A stretch of 33,821 nucleotides of DNA from an uncultured Gammaproteobacteria bacterium (GTDB taxonomy: Bacteria; Pseudomonadota; Gammaproteobacteria; Arenicellales; UBA868): positions 1-33,821 of the forward strand of contig CAJQRU010000126.1 of the NCBI GenBank assembly GCA_905612355.1. The letters run 5' to 3'. The notes under the pieces were generated by a model, which was not told where the DNA came from, searched no databases, and saw only the letters and a list, made by a program, of their open reading frames with translations. Below are positions 25,557 through 33,821 of this stretch, piece after piece. Position 1 is the stretch's first letter. Every line of letters starts with the position of its first letter. The position numbers were made by a program, and so were the translations under genes.

Positions 25557-28533
25557 GCAAACGTACCCCCTCGGGGTCGAGAAACAACGGTGACACCAGT
25601 TCCACATCCGCTTCCATGCCGCGGAGTCCTTCGATAGCCCGCATCTTCTCGCCGATACGCTCTTCTCCACCGTTGACAAGTGCCAAACCAATCCAGTGAC
25701 CCAAAGCGGGACTGTAAGTAACCGAGGTAACAAATCCCTCGTCGTTCTTCGCTATCGCAGACTTGCCCGGTCCCACCAGATGAGCACCGGCGAAGAGTCG
25801 GGCGCCGGCTCGTTCGGGAACCAGGCCAACAATGCGCTGTCGGTTTGCATCAATCATGCCAGGACGACCTGATAGGAAACGGCCGATGTAATCTTTCTTT
25901 TGACTAACCATCCGGCCGAGGCCAAGATCGTGCGGAGTCGTTTGCCCGTTCAACTCCTTGGCAGTCACGTGTCCCTTCTCTATCCGCATGACATCCAACG
26001 CCTCACTACCGTACGGTGTAATGCCGAATGCCTCCCCGACTTCCATCAGATGATCAGCAAAAGCACGGGCATAGCCGGCGGGCACGTTAATTTCATAGCC
26101 TAATTCTCCGGAAAAACTGATACGAAAAAGCCGAAGCGCCATCCCTTGAAAGGTGAATTCCCCCGCGGCCATATAAGGGAATGCGTCGTTATCAAGTGAA
26201 ATCTGTGGCAGCACACGAGACAACAACTCGCGGCTTTGCGGCCCCGCAACGGCGAGGCCCGCCCACTGTTCTGTCACCGAACAAAACTGAACGTCGAGTC
26301 CAGGCCAGACGCACTGGTGATAAAACTCCATATGCGCCAACACACCAGCTGCATTATGGGTCGTAGTCGTCATCAGATACCGATCAGCTGTCAGTCTCGA
26401 GGCAGTGCCATCGTCATAAAGGATGCCATCTTCACGCAACATCAAACCGTATCGTGCCTTACCCACTTGCAGCGTTTTGAACCCGTTGCTGTACAGTAAA
26501 TTAAGAAATGCGCCTGCGTCGGGGCCCTGGATATCTATCTTTCCCAAAGTTGAGACATCACACACTCCGACGGAACGCCGCGTTGCCAACACCTCACGTT
26601 CTGAGGCAACCGCCATGTCCTCACCCGCTTTAGGAAAGTATCGAGACCGGTACCACAGTCCTACCTCAAGAAATTCTGCGCCCAAATCCACAGCCCATTC
26701 ATGTAACGGGCTGTAACGCACCGGCTGAAAATGCCGACCGCGACTGTCTCCAGCGAATGCACCAATGGCAACCGGTGTGTAAGGTGGGCGAAAGGTCGTG
26801 GTCCCCACATCAGCCATCGCTCGCTGCGTTTGTTCACCCAGGATCGCCAAGCCGGTCACATTTGATGTTTTGCCCTGGTCCGTAGCCATTCCAAGCGTGG
26901 TGTAGCGTTTCATCAACTCAACTGAATCAAACCCTTCCCTTACCGCCAATGCCAGGTCATCCACGGTCACATCATTCTGTAAATCGACGAAGGCCTTTTC
27001 TGTTGCACCGGCAATCTGCCAAAGTGCTTCGCTTGCCGACTCGGCGGACTCCCCTGTCACCTCGGGGATCGGCTGTTCAATAGCCAACGCAAACCCGCAG
27101 CGTAAAGCGGCTTCATGCCCCGCATCATGCCCTGTTCGAAGGGCCGTCACCATATCGAACCGCCCAGACGCTCCGCCGACAACCGACACCGATTCGCCCA
27201 AGTCACCTGCCAGAAAACAACCCAGTGTGTTGTCAAAGACCGGCTTCACGCCAGTGTGCGAAGTCAAATGAATACGCGGATCATGGCCCCCAGAAAGACA
27301 CAACAGGTCGCAATCAAGGTCAACTCCCTGACCTCCCCCCCGTGGTGCTATGCGCGCCCCTCGCAACTGAGTTGTGCCATGTGCTCGAAGCACTACACTG
27401 TTGTCGAAAACCTGCGTCCCGGTATCTTCAAGTTCTGCACGCACCGCCGAATCAACACCCGATCGCACATCAACGAGAGCGCGGACCGTGAGTCCGACTG
27501 ACTTGAGGTCCCGGACGGTGCGGACACCACTGTCATTGTTAGCGAAAACAATCGCCGATTCACCCGGCGCAACCGCATAACGGTTGACGTACGATCGAAC
27601 AGCACTGGCCAACATCACCCCTGGCCGATCGTTGTTCGTAAACGACAGGCCTCTCTCCATTGCACCGCTCGCAAGGACCACCTGACGAGCAATGATGTGC
27701 CACAACCGTTGGCGGGGCTGGCCAGGTGGTGGTTCGGCCAAGTGATCATTGACCCGCTCCACTGCGCCCAGAACATTGTGGTCATAGTGACCAAATACGG
27801 TGGTTCGCGGTAACAGTGTAACGTTGTCAGACGTCTTCAACTCCTCGATGCAAGCGCGCGCCCACTCGACTCCCGTGACTCCATCAATGACCACGTGTTC
27901 ATCGAGCAGCGTGCCACCGAAACGGGCCTGCTCATCGGCAATCAGTACACGGGCGCCACTTCGCGCCGCGGCGCGTGCAGCCATCAAACCGGCAGGACCT
28001 GCACCAATAACCAATAGGTCGCAATGATGCCAACTGGCTTCGTAGTGATCAGGATCCGCACGAGAAGACGCGCGACCCAATCCCGCCGCCCGTCGAATCT
28101 GTGGCTCGTAAACTTTTTCCCAAAAAGACGCGGGCCACATAAATGTTTTGTAGTAAAAACCGGCGGGTAACAACGCCGATATCAAACCGTTGACCGCCCG
28201 CCAATCGAAACGCAAACTTGGCCAACGATTCTGACTGCACGCTGACAGTCCCTCAAACAATTCGGTGACGGTGGCCCGTGTGTTAGGTTCCCGTCGAGCT
28301 CCTTCTCTCAACTCAACCAACGCGTTCGGCTCTTCCGACCCGCTGGTAAAAATACCTCGCGGCCGGTGGTACTTGAAACTGCGCCCCACCAGGCGAACTC
28401 CGTTAGCAAGCAGCGCCGAGGCCAGCGTATCCCCCTCGTAGCCCTCGAAACGCTTACCATCGAATCGAAATTCGATGGGTTGTAATCGGTCAATCAAGCC
28501 ACCAACGGGCAGGCGAAACTTCTGCCGTGTCAT
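25549..28533 (-). CDS. soxA: sarcosine oxidase alpha subunit
   Basis: A 994-residue alpha subunit of heterotetrameric sarcosine oxidase, which with SoxB, SoxD and SoxG oxidises sarcosine to glycine, passing the methyl carbon to tetrahydrofolate and making hydrogen peroxide. The N-terminal 2Fe-2S-like/ubiquitin-fold region (FEGYEGDTLASALLANGV, FKYHRPRGI) leads into a dinucleotide-binding domain with GAGPAG at 177-182. A second nucleotide-binding segment follows (AIVFANNDSGVRTV). The C-terminal 400 residues are a GcvT-like folate domain (GELGYEINVPA, DVMRIEKGHV). The ATG overlaps the soxD stop by four bases (ATGA). The length is close to the usual about 960-1000 residues. Confidence 0.95.
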   Translation of the reverse strand: MTRQKFRLPVGGLIDRLQPIEFRFDGKRFEGYEGDTLASALLANGVRLVGRSFKYHRPRGIFTSGSEEPNALVELREGARREPNTRATVTELFEGLSACSQNRWPSLRFDWRAVNGLISALLPAGFYYKTFMWPASFWEKVYEPQIRRAAGLGRASSRADPDHYEASWHHCDLLVIGAGPAGLMAARAAARSGARVLIADEQARFGGTLLDEHVVIDGVTGVEWARACIEELKTSDNVTLLPRTTVFGHYDHNVLGAVERVNDHLAEPPPGQPRQRLWHIIARQVVLASGAMERGLSFTNNDRPGVMLASAVRSYVNRYAVAPGESAIVFANNDSGVRTVRDLKSVGLTVRALVDVRSGVDSAVRAELEDTGTQVFDNSVVLRAHGTTQLRGARIAPRGGGQGVDLDCDLLCLSGGHDPRIHLTSHTGVKPVFDNTLGCFLAGDLGESVSVVGGASGRFDMVTALRTGHDAGHEAALRCGFALAIEQPIPEVTGESAESASEALWQIAGATEKAFVDLQNDVTVDDLALAVREGFDSVELMKRYTTLGMATDQGKTSNVTGLAILGEQTQRAMADVGTTTFRPPYTPVAIGAFAGDSRGRHFQPVRYSPLHEWAVDLGAEFLEVGLWYRSRYFPKAGEDMAVASEREVLATRRSVGVCDVSTLGKIDIQGPDAGAFLNLLYSNGFKTLQVGKARYGLMLREDGILYDDGTASRLTADRYLMTTTTHNAAGVLAHMEFYHQCVWPGLDVQFCSVTEQWAGLAVAGPQSRELLSRVLPQISLDNDAFPYMAAGEFTFQGMALRLFRISFSGELGYEINVPAGYARAFADHLMEVGEAFGITPYGSEALDVMRIEKGHVTAKELNGQTTPHDLGLGRMVSQKKDYIGRFLSGRPGMIDANRQRIVGLVPERAGARLFAGAHLVGPGKSAIAKNDEGFVTSVTYSPALGHWIGLALVNGGEERIGEKMRAIEGLRGMEADVELVSPLFLDPEGVRLRD

Positions 28534-28811
28534 GACCTATGGTCCTCTCCATCTACCCCCGCCGCCAGTGCAACAGCCAGCACTTTGTGCGTCACGGTGT
28601 CACGTTTCAGCCGAAACCAGGCGCGACAGCCACTGATGTGGTGCCAAAATTCCCAATGCGGACCATACGGATTGTCCCGTAAATACACGTAGTCAAGCCA
28701 CGCTGATTCGGAAGATGGCTCGATGGAAGTCGGTCGCGTTACGGTCGCATCACCTCGATAACTGAATTCCTCGAGCCCTCGCTCACCGCAATTTGGACAG
28801 GGAATACGCAT
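28530..28811 (-). CDS. soxD: sarcosine oxidase delta subunit
   Basis: A 93-residue zinc-binding delta subunit of heterotetrameric sarcosine oxidase. The family start MRIPCPNCGERGLEEF is plain, with Cys5 and Cys8, and the second half of the zinc site is at WHHISGC (His57/58, Cys62). WLDYVYLRDNPYGPHWEFW is diagnostic. I set the start at MRIPCP, ten bases after the soxB stop; an in-frame upstream extension overlaps soxB and is not conserved in the family. The stop overlaps the soxA start. Confidence 0.94.
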   Translation of the reverse strand: MRIPCPNCGERGLEEFSYRGDATVTRPTSIEPSSESAWLDYVYLRDNPYGPHWEFWHHISGCRAWFRLKRDTVTHKVLAVALAAGVDGEDHRS

Positions 28812-28821
28812 CGTCGGGGAC

Positions 28822-30072
28822 TTAATGCAGGTTGGGCTGTGGACCCATACCCTTCTCATCAATGATTCGGCCTGTCGAAAACCGATCTAGCCGGTAGGCT
28901 GCGTTTAATTGATGCGGCTCGCCACGTGCCAAGGTATACGCAAAAACCCAACCTGATCCCGGCGTTGCCTTGAAACCCCCATAGCACCAGCCGCCATTCA
29001 GATAGAGACCGGTCACTGGCGTCAATCCGATGATGGGACTGCCATCCATGGTCATATCCATCACACCACCCCAGTGCCGCACCACGCGGACGCGGCCCAA
29101 ACACGGCATCATCGCCATTCCCGATTCCATAATATGCTCAGCGGTCGGCAGGTTTCCGCGTTGTGCGTAAGAGTTGTAACCATCCAGGTCTCCACCAAAA
29201 ACCAGCCCGCCCTTGTCGGATTGAGAAACATAAAAATGCCCGGCGCCAAACGTCACCACCGTGTCGACCAACGGTTTAATGCTTTCCGATACAAAGGCCT
29301 GAAGCACGTGACTCTCGATCGGCAGACGCAGCCCCGCCATTGACGCGAGGCGCGAAGAGTTTCCAGCAACTGCCAGCCCCACTTTGCCCGCGCCGATAAA
29401 TCCCCTAGTGGTGTCCAGGCCCTCGATGGCACCATCCTTTATACGCATGCCAGTCACCTCACAGTTCTGGATAATGTCGACACCCAGTTGGTCCGCGGCT
29501 CGAGCAAAACCCCACGCCACGGCGTCGTGGCGTGCGGTCCCCCCGCGAGGCTGACACAAGCCACCCAACACGGGAAACCGCGCGTTATCGAAATCAAGAT
29601 AGGGCAAGACCTTTTCCAGTTCGTCCCGATCCATCAGCTTCGCATCCGCACCATGCATGAGCATCGCGTTACCGCGGCGAATGAAACCGTCTCGTTGCGA
29701 ATCCGAATGAAACAAATTGATCACACCACGTTGGCTCATCATCACGTTGTAGTTCAGCGATTGTTCAAGTCCTTCCCATAACTTGAGCGACCACTCGTAG
29801 AACGGCTCGTTGCCATCCAGCAAATAATTTGATCGCACGATAGTGGTATTCCGACCCGTATTGCCGCCGCCAATCCATCCCTTTTCAAGCACCGCAACAT
29901 TGCGAATACCGTGCTCACTGGCAAGGTAAAAGGCCGTCGCCAGGCCGTGGCCACCGCCACCCACAATGACGACGTCATAAGCCGGCTTAGGCTCAGGACT
30001 GGACCAGGTACGAGGCCATTTCCGATGACTCGACCATGCCTGACGAAATATCTGGAGCGCGGAGTGCTTCAT
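28822..30072 (-). CDS. soxB: sarcosine oxidase beta subunit
   Basis: A 416-residue flavin subunit of heterotetrameric sarcosine oxidase, where sarcosine is oxidised. The FAD dinucleotide motif is VIVGGGGHGLATA (GGGGHG at 38-43), followed by VLEKGWIGGGNTGRNTT. His182 in GTARHDAVAW is where I expect the His that carries covalent FMN in characterised beta subunits. The C-terminal DGSPIIGLTPVTGLYLNGGWCYGGFKATPGSG is typical. It is the first gene of soxB-soxD-soxA-soxG. The ATG has no strong Shine-Dalgarno. About 115 bases lie upstream, with small palindromes noted separately. Confidence 0.95.
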   Translation of the reverse strand: MKHSALQIFRQAWSSHRKWPRTWSSPEPKPAYDVVIVGGGGHGLATAFYLASEHGIRNVAVLEKGWIGGGNTGRNTTIVRSNYLLDGNEPFYEWSLKLWEGLEQSLNYNVMMSQRGVINLFHSDSQRDGFIRRGNAMLMHGADAKLMDRDELEKVLPYLDFDNARFPVLGGLCQPRGGTARHDAVAWGFARAADQLGVDIIQNCEVTGMRIKDGAIEGLDTTRGFIGAGKVGLAVAGNSSRLASMAGLRLPIESHVLQAFVSESIKPLVDTVVTFGAGHFYVSQSDKGGLVFGGDLDGYNSYAQRGNLPTAEHIMESGMAMMPCLGRVRVVRHWGGVMDMTMDGSPIIGLTPVTGLYLNGGWCYGGFKATPGSGWVFAYTLARGEPHQLNAAYRLDRFSTGRIIDEKGMGPQPNLH

Positions 30073-30078
30073 GCGATG

Positions 30079-30095
30079 TAACGTTAAGACCTTAA
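30079..30095. promoter_or_regulatory. overlapping small palindromes upstream of soxB
   Basis: TAACGTTA (30079-30086) is a perfect 8-bp palindrome, and TTAAG/CTTAA (30084-30095) overlaps it with a two-base centre. They lie 7 to 23 bases before the soxB ATG, close enough to act as an operator or to affect translation start. They are short and AT-rich, so chance is possible. The rest of the 114-base gap before the permease gene shows nothing clear. Confidence 0.25.
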
Positions 30096-30186
30096 AGTGG
30101 TGATGCTACTTGATGTGGCCATCGACCGGAATACCCTACCAGCAAACTATGCACCGCGCATCTCTTAGCGACGACTCCCGACGCGG

Positions 30187-32697
30187 TTAACTTTGTATCC
30201 ATTGCAATCTGGTGAGCGGTGGATTCCTAAGGACCGATCGACTTGCGACTAACCCGACCAGACCAATACCCAACGCACCGCCGCCGATACCCACCAACCA
30301 GACCGCAATGCCGGGTTCGAATGGCAGATCAAAAACTTCCCGTGCCAGTATGTGTCCGGCAAGCACTGAAAACAAAGCCGCCAGTAGGCCGGCTATACTG
30401 CCGAGGATTAAGAATTCTAGAAGTAACCCCCACTCCAACCGTCGCCGGCCCGCACCCAGTGCGCGGAGAATGGCCATTTCTGTAAGACGATCGTGTGCAC
30501 CCACCTGAACCGCAGCAATCAATACCGTGATCCCCGCTAACAGAGTAAAGACGAACACATATTGGACCACGAGACTGACCTGGTCGATGATCTCCTGAAC
30601 CTGTTCCAGGAGCATCCCAACATCAAAGACCGTCACACCAGGGAACTGACGGATCAAGCCTGCTAATACCGCGCCACGTGCCGGAGGCAGTGCAAAACTG
30701 CCAATATAGGTCGTCGGTCTATCAACCAGCAGTCCTGGCGAGGCAATCACAAAAAAGTTGACCTGAAAAGAATCCCACACCACCCGGCGCAGGCTGGTCA
30801 CCGCTCCACTGACCTCTTCTCCTGCTATTCGAAACGTCAATACATCGCCTAATACAATTCCCAAAGTCTCGGCAAGTCCTTCTTCCACCGACCACTGACC
30901 CGCTCGTCCCTTCGCGGGAGAGAACCAGGATCCCCGAGTGATGGTGTTGCCCTCCGGTAACGCTTCGGCAACCGACAAGTTGAATTCTCGGCTGGCAAGG
31001 CGCTGTGCGCGTGGCGAAGAGAAAGCTGCGTGATCAACCCGCATGCCGTTGTGCTTTTCCCAACGCCCTCGCACCATCGGAAACAAACCTTGACTGGCCA
31101 GGTTGGCGGTCTCCAACGCGCTTTCAAAAGCTGCCCGCTGAAGCGGCTGTATATTGATCGCAAAATGGTTTGGCGCCTGTGGCGAAATGCTGGTTGACCA
31201 ACTATCAAGCAGATCCACCCGAATCACCATCAGCAACAACAGCGCCATGATCCCGGCGCCGAATGCACACAGCTGCAATGTCGCTATACCGGATCGACGG
31301 CCAAGACTGGACAACACATAACGAGTCGCCGACGGTCCGAAACGGATTTTCCTGAGTCCCGCGAAAAAAAGCCAACCGCCTCCCACTAAACCCAATATCA
31401 ATACAATCATTACCGCCAACACCCACATCGCCAATACTCCATCCCTTGCCTGCCAGAAAACTAATCCCGTGGTTGCGGCAATTGCCATCAAAGTCAGAGA
31501 GACACTTGAGGTCGTCAGCGCTGAGGATTCGCGTCTAATCAGCCGCATCACACTCACCTTGCGTAATGCTACGATAGGCGCGAGACCAAACCCCAAGGTC
31601 ATCAGCAAACCTGAAATCAGCCCCGCCAATACCGGTCGAACTGACGGCGAAGGCAGCTCCACTGCGAGCGCCCGGCCGGCAAGATAACCAAGTCCACCCT
31701 GCCCAAGATAGCCAAACACCAGGCCGATCAACGTCCCGACACAGGCCATCAACATGAGGCCGAGCAAGAATTCCTGCAAAAGGGTCGCCTGAGAAGCCCC
31801 AAGTGCACGCATCACTGCCGCCACGTCTGTCTGACGACGCGCATACAACTGCGCGGCCAAAGCAATCGCAGCACCGGCAATGATGACGGCGCTGAGGCTA
31901 GCCAGCCCAAGATAACTGGCGGCCCGATCCAGAGCTGACTGCAGCGCCGGACGCTCATCACCGACGCCTTCGATCTCGATGCCTTCAGTCAAGCCTTCTG
32001 CCTGTTGACGCGTAAACCAGCGCCGATAGGTGTCCAATGCTTGCGCGCTGCCCGCCAGCAACAGGCGATATCGCACTCGACTGGCCTCTGTCACAAGACC
32101 GGTTGCCCCGAGATCTTGAAGACCAATCAAGAGACGCGGTGCAGCCAGATCAAACAAGAACTGGCCCCGATCGGGTTCACGTTTAATCACTTGCGTCAAA
32201 GTGAGATCAAGGTGTCCGAGGGTAATAGTCGCACCACGGGCAAGCTGGCTTTGTGCCCATAATCGAGCGTCACCCCAGGCAGTCCCTGCGACAGGACCTG
32301 ACCCTGGCGAGTAGGACTCGCCCTCAGGTTGATCCGCGATCATTAAAGCCCCGCGTAGCGGATAAGCTGAGCCCGCCGCTTTGACTGAAACGAGTAACGT
32401 CATGTCTTCACCAACCACAATGACACTTGGAAATTCGCGCACCTCTGCCACATCGAGACCCAAGATTTTTGCCTTAGTAACGTAGTCAGCCGGAATCAAT
32501 GATCGCGACCGAAGTACCACGTCGGCCGCCATGACTTCGGCCGACCGAAGGGTCATTGCCCGCCCAACCCGGTCAGTAAAGAAACCAACCGAGGTCACAG
32601 CGGTTACCGCGATCGCAACAGCAAGTACCAGAACCCGTAACTCGCTGACCTGCAAATCCCTGTACAGTCGACGCCACACCCAGTAATTACGACTCAC
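30187..32697 (-). CDS. ybbP: YbbP-like ABC transporter permease (FtsX family)
   Basis: An 836-residue permease with about ten membrane helices, of the large FtsX/LolCE-like type. The N-terminal helix is at about 20-40, followed by a large periplasmic domain. A helix bundle comes around 255-460 (VIIAGAAIALAAQLYARRQTDVAAVMRALGAS), then a second periplasmic domain and a final three-helix FtsX bundle (DRLTEMAILRALGAGRRRLEWGLLLEF). This duplicated layout and length match E. coli YbbP. With YbbA it forms an inner-membrane ABC complex whose cargo is not established; a role in moving lipids or hydrophobic compounds, linked to the TesA esterase next door, is often suggested. It overlaps the ybbA stop by four bases. 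Confidence 0.9.
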   Translation of the reverse strand: MSRNYWVWRRLYRDLQVSELRVLVLAVAIAVTAVTSVGFFTDRVGRAMTLRSAEVMAADVVLRSRSLIPADYVTKAKILGLDVAEVREFPSVIVVGEDMTLLVSVKAAGSAYPLRGALMIADQPEGESYSPGSGPVAGTAWGDARLWAQSQLARGATITLGHLDLTLTQVIKREPDRGQFLFDLAAPRLLIGLQDLGATGLVTEASRVRYRLLLAGSAQALDTYRRWFTRQQAEGLTEGIEIEGVGDERPALQSALDRAASYLGLASLSAVIIAGAAIALAAQLYARRQTDVAAVMRALGASQATLLQEFLLGLMLMACVGTLIGLVFGYLGQGGLGYLAGRALAVELPSPSVRPVLAGLISGLLMTLGFGLAPIVALRKVSVMRLIRRESSALTTSSVSLTLMAIAATTGLVFWQARDGVLAMWVLAVMIVLILGLVGGGWLFFAGLRKIRFGPSATRYVLSSLGRRSGIATLQLCAFGAGIMALLLLMVIRVDLLDSWSTSISPQAPNHFAINIQPLQRAAFESALETANLASQGLFPMVRGRWEKHNGMRVDHAAFSSPRAQRLASREFNLSVAEALPEGNTITRGSWFSPAKGRAGQWSVEEGLAETLGIVLGDVLTFRIAGEEVSGAVTSLRRVVWDSFQVNFFVIASPGLLVDRPTTYIGSFALPPARGAVLAGLIRQFPGVTVFDVGMLLEQVQEIIDQVSLVVQYVFVFTLLAGITVLIAAVQVGAHDRLTEMAILRALGAGRRRLEWGLLLEFLILGSIAGLLAALFSVLAGHILAREVFDLPFEPGIAVWLVGIGGGALGIGLVGLVASRSVLRNPPLTRLQWIQS

Positions 32698-33365
32698 GAA
32701 GGCGCCACCCAGCCATTAGACATGCGGCAGACGCGATCACACCGAGTCGCCAGCGTCTCGTCATGTGTAACCAAAACCAGGGCAGTCCCCGTGTCACGCC
32801 GGAGATTGAACAGCATGTCAGCGACCTGCCGACCACTCTCTTGTTCGAGGTTTCCAGTTGGCTCATCAGCAAACAGTATTTGAGGTGATACGGCAAACGC
32901 CCGCGCCAGCGCAACCCTCTGCTGCTCTCCACCCGACAGTTGCCGCGGAAAATGACGCAGCCGATGCGCAAGGCCAACTTCATCCAGTATCTCCCTGGCC
33001 CGTTCCTCGGCTTGAACAACGCCGGCGAGTTCCAGCGCCAACACAACGTTTTCAAGCGCCGTGAGAGAAGGCAACAGATGAAAGGACTGAAATACAAACC
33101 CCACGTTGCCGGCACGAAGTGCTGCCTTAGCATCTTCGCTAAGCGTCCCAAGATCCTGGCCCAACAAATGTACCGACCCGCGAGTCGGCACATCAAATCC
33201 CGCCAACAGTCCAAGCAGGGTCGACTTGCCTGATCCCGATGCCCCGGTCACGGCCACTGCTTCACCGGGAATCACCGAGAAGTCGACATTGTCCAGGATC
33301 CTCAGCACACCATCAGGCGCGTTGACTTGCCGTGTTAGTTTGTTGGCAACGACAATTGGGTCCAT
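32694..33365 (-). CDS. ybbA: YbbA-like ABC transporter ATP-binding protein
   Basis: A 223-residue ABC ATPase of the LolD/MacB-like group. Walker A is GASGSGKST, the Q-loop is FVFQSFHLLPSLTALENV, the signature is LSGGEQQRVALARA, and Walker B is ILFADEPTGNL followed by the switch His in LVTHDE. It energises the YbbP permease encoded just downstream, with overlapping stop and start (ATGA). The ATG at 33365 shares two bases with the start codon of tesA on the other strand. AAGGA lies about 11 bases before the ATG, a long but usable Shine-Dalgarno spacing. Any ybbA promoter must lie inside the tesA coding region. Confidence 0.93.
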   Translation of the reverse strand: MDPIVVANKLTRQVNAPDGVLRILDNVDFSVIPGEAVAVTGASGSGKSTLLGLLAGFDVPTRGSVHLLGQDLGTLSEDAKAALRAGNVGFVFQSFHLLPSLTALENVVLALELAGVVQAEERAREILDEVGLAHRLRHFPRQLSGGEQQRVALARAFAVSPQILFADEPTGNLEQESGRQVADMLFNLRRDTGTALVLVTHDETLATRCDRVCRMSNGWVAPS

Positions 33366-33821
33366 GTCACGAATTTTCCTTTTCTTGTTGGCCGGTATTA
33401 TGGCCGCCCCAACCTATGCTGAGACGATTCTCGTTCTTGGCGACAGCCTCAGTGCTGCTTTCGGCATGGCCCCGGAACGAGGATGGGTGCATCTGTTGCG
33501 GACGCGACTGAATCCGACAACAGGTCAACACCGTGTCATCAATGCCAGTATTAGCGGAGAAACCACCGCTGGTGGCGCCGCTCGACTTGGTCGTCTATTA
33601 GAGCGCCACCGACCCACGGCCGTTATCATTGAACTCGGTGGCAACGATGGTTTGCGCGGAATGGCACTTCGTGACAGCCGTGTCCAGCTTGGATTTATGA
33701 TCAATCTTGCACTCACACAAAATGCCGACGTTCTTTTGCTGGGCATGCGCCTACCGCCCAATTATGGACCCACCTACACCGCTCAATTTGAAGCGATGTT
33801 TAGCACCCTCGCTGAGGAATA
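33364..33821 (+). CDS. tesA: TesA-like SGNH esterase/lysophospholipase, N-terminal part
   Basis: An open frame of about 152 codons running off the right edge. The N-terminus is a signal peptide (MSRIFLFLLAG, then MAAPTYA, likely cut before ETILVLGDS). The SGNH esterase blocks follow: GDSL with the nucleophile Ser28, NASISGET (block II Gly), and ELGGNDGLRG (block III Asn). The catalytic Asp-x-x-His is beyond the window. E. coli TesA is a periplasmic thioesterase, protease and lysophospholipase, and it likewise lies divergent from ybbA-ybbP. The start is judged from the signal peptide, because no clear Shine-Dalgarno precedes it. A later in-frame ATG at 33400 would remove the signal peptide. 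Confidence 0.92.
   Translation, partial: MSRIFLFLLAGIMAAPTYAETILVLGDSLSAAFGMAPERGWVHLLRTRLNPTTGQHRVINASISGETTAGGAARLGRLLERHRPTAVIIELGGNDGLRGMALRDSRVQLGFMINLALTQNADVLLLGMRLPPNYGPTYTAQFEAMFSTLAEE

Noticed and set aside
25557-25733. Longer N-terminus for soxG reaching to 25733
   Set aside because: The extra 59 residues lie inside soxA in another frame and do not look like a SoxG start; the GTG at 25556 gives a normal length.

Overview
The window looks like chromosomal DNA from a gammaproteobacterium, probably a free-living, possibly marine, heterotroph. Three things support this. First, the block ffh / rpsP-rimM-trmD-rplS has a YpjD-type CcsA-like gene divergent from ffh. Second, ybbA-ybbP lies divergent from tesA. 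Third, a XerD recombinase and a YbbN-type thioredoxin are present. The marine suggestion is inference from the catabolic content (sarcosine oxidase, a Rieske oxygenase, a PhyH dioxygenase, a thiol dioxygenase, a 2-oxoacid dehydrogenase). I see no rRNA, tRNA, CRISPR array, insertion sequence or prophage. No gene-free stretch exceeds about 160 bases.

Region 1 (1-5851) is catabolic. It holds the end of an MFS transporter, a VOC-family protein, and a minus-strand E1alpha-E1beta-E2 set for a 2-oxoacid (acetoin/pyruvate-type) dehydrogenase without its E3. Two short-chain dehydrogenases diverge from that set. Region 2 (5824-10328) carries a tightly coupled minus-strand trio: a cysteine-dioxygenase-like cupin, a four-domain rhodanese protein and a nitronate monooxygenase. 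A PhyH-family Fe(II)/2-oxoglutarate dioxygenase diverges from it. This trio is the most unusual assembly here.

Region 3 (10360-19620) is mostly core: an exported TlpA-like thioredoxin-fold protein, YbbN, XerD coupled to an exported helical-repeat protein, the ribosomal/tRNA-modification operon rpsP-rimM-trmD-rplS, ffh, a CcsA/YpjD membrane protein and a DUF924 protein.

Region 4 (19639-30072) returns to catabolism. A Rieske oxygenase is divergent from a cobS-cobT-like AAA+/VWA pair that has no cobN nearby. The heterotetrameric sarcosine oxidase operon soxB-soxD-soxA-soxG follows, ending in a zinc alcohol dehydrogenase broken by a one-base frameshift. Together these suggest breakdown of methylated amines (N-demethylation feeding sarcosine oxidation), but the Rieske substrate is not proven.

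Region 5 (30187-33821) holds the YbbP permease, the YbbA ATPase and, divergently, the start of the esterase tesA. The ybbA and tesA start codons overlap within one CATG.
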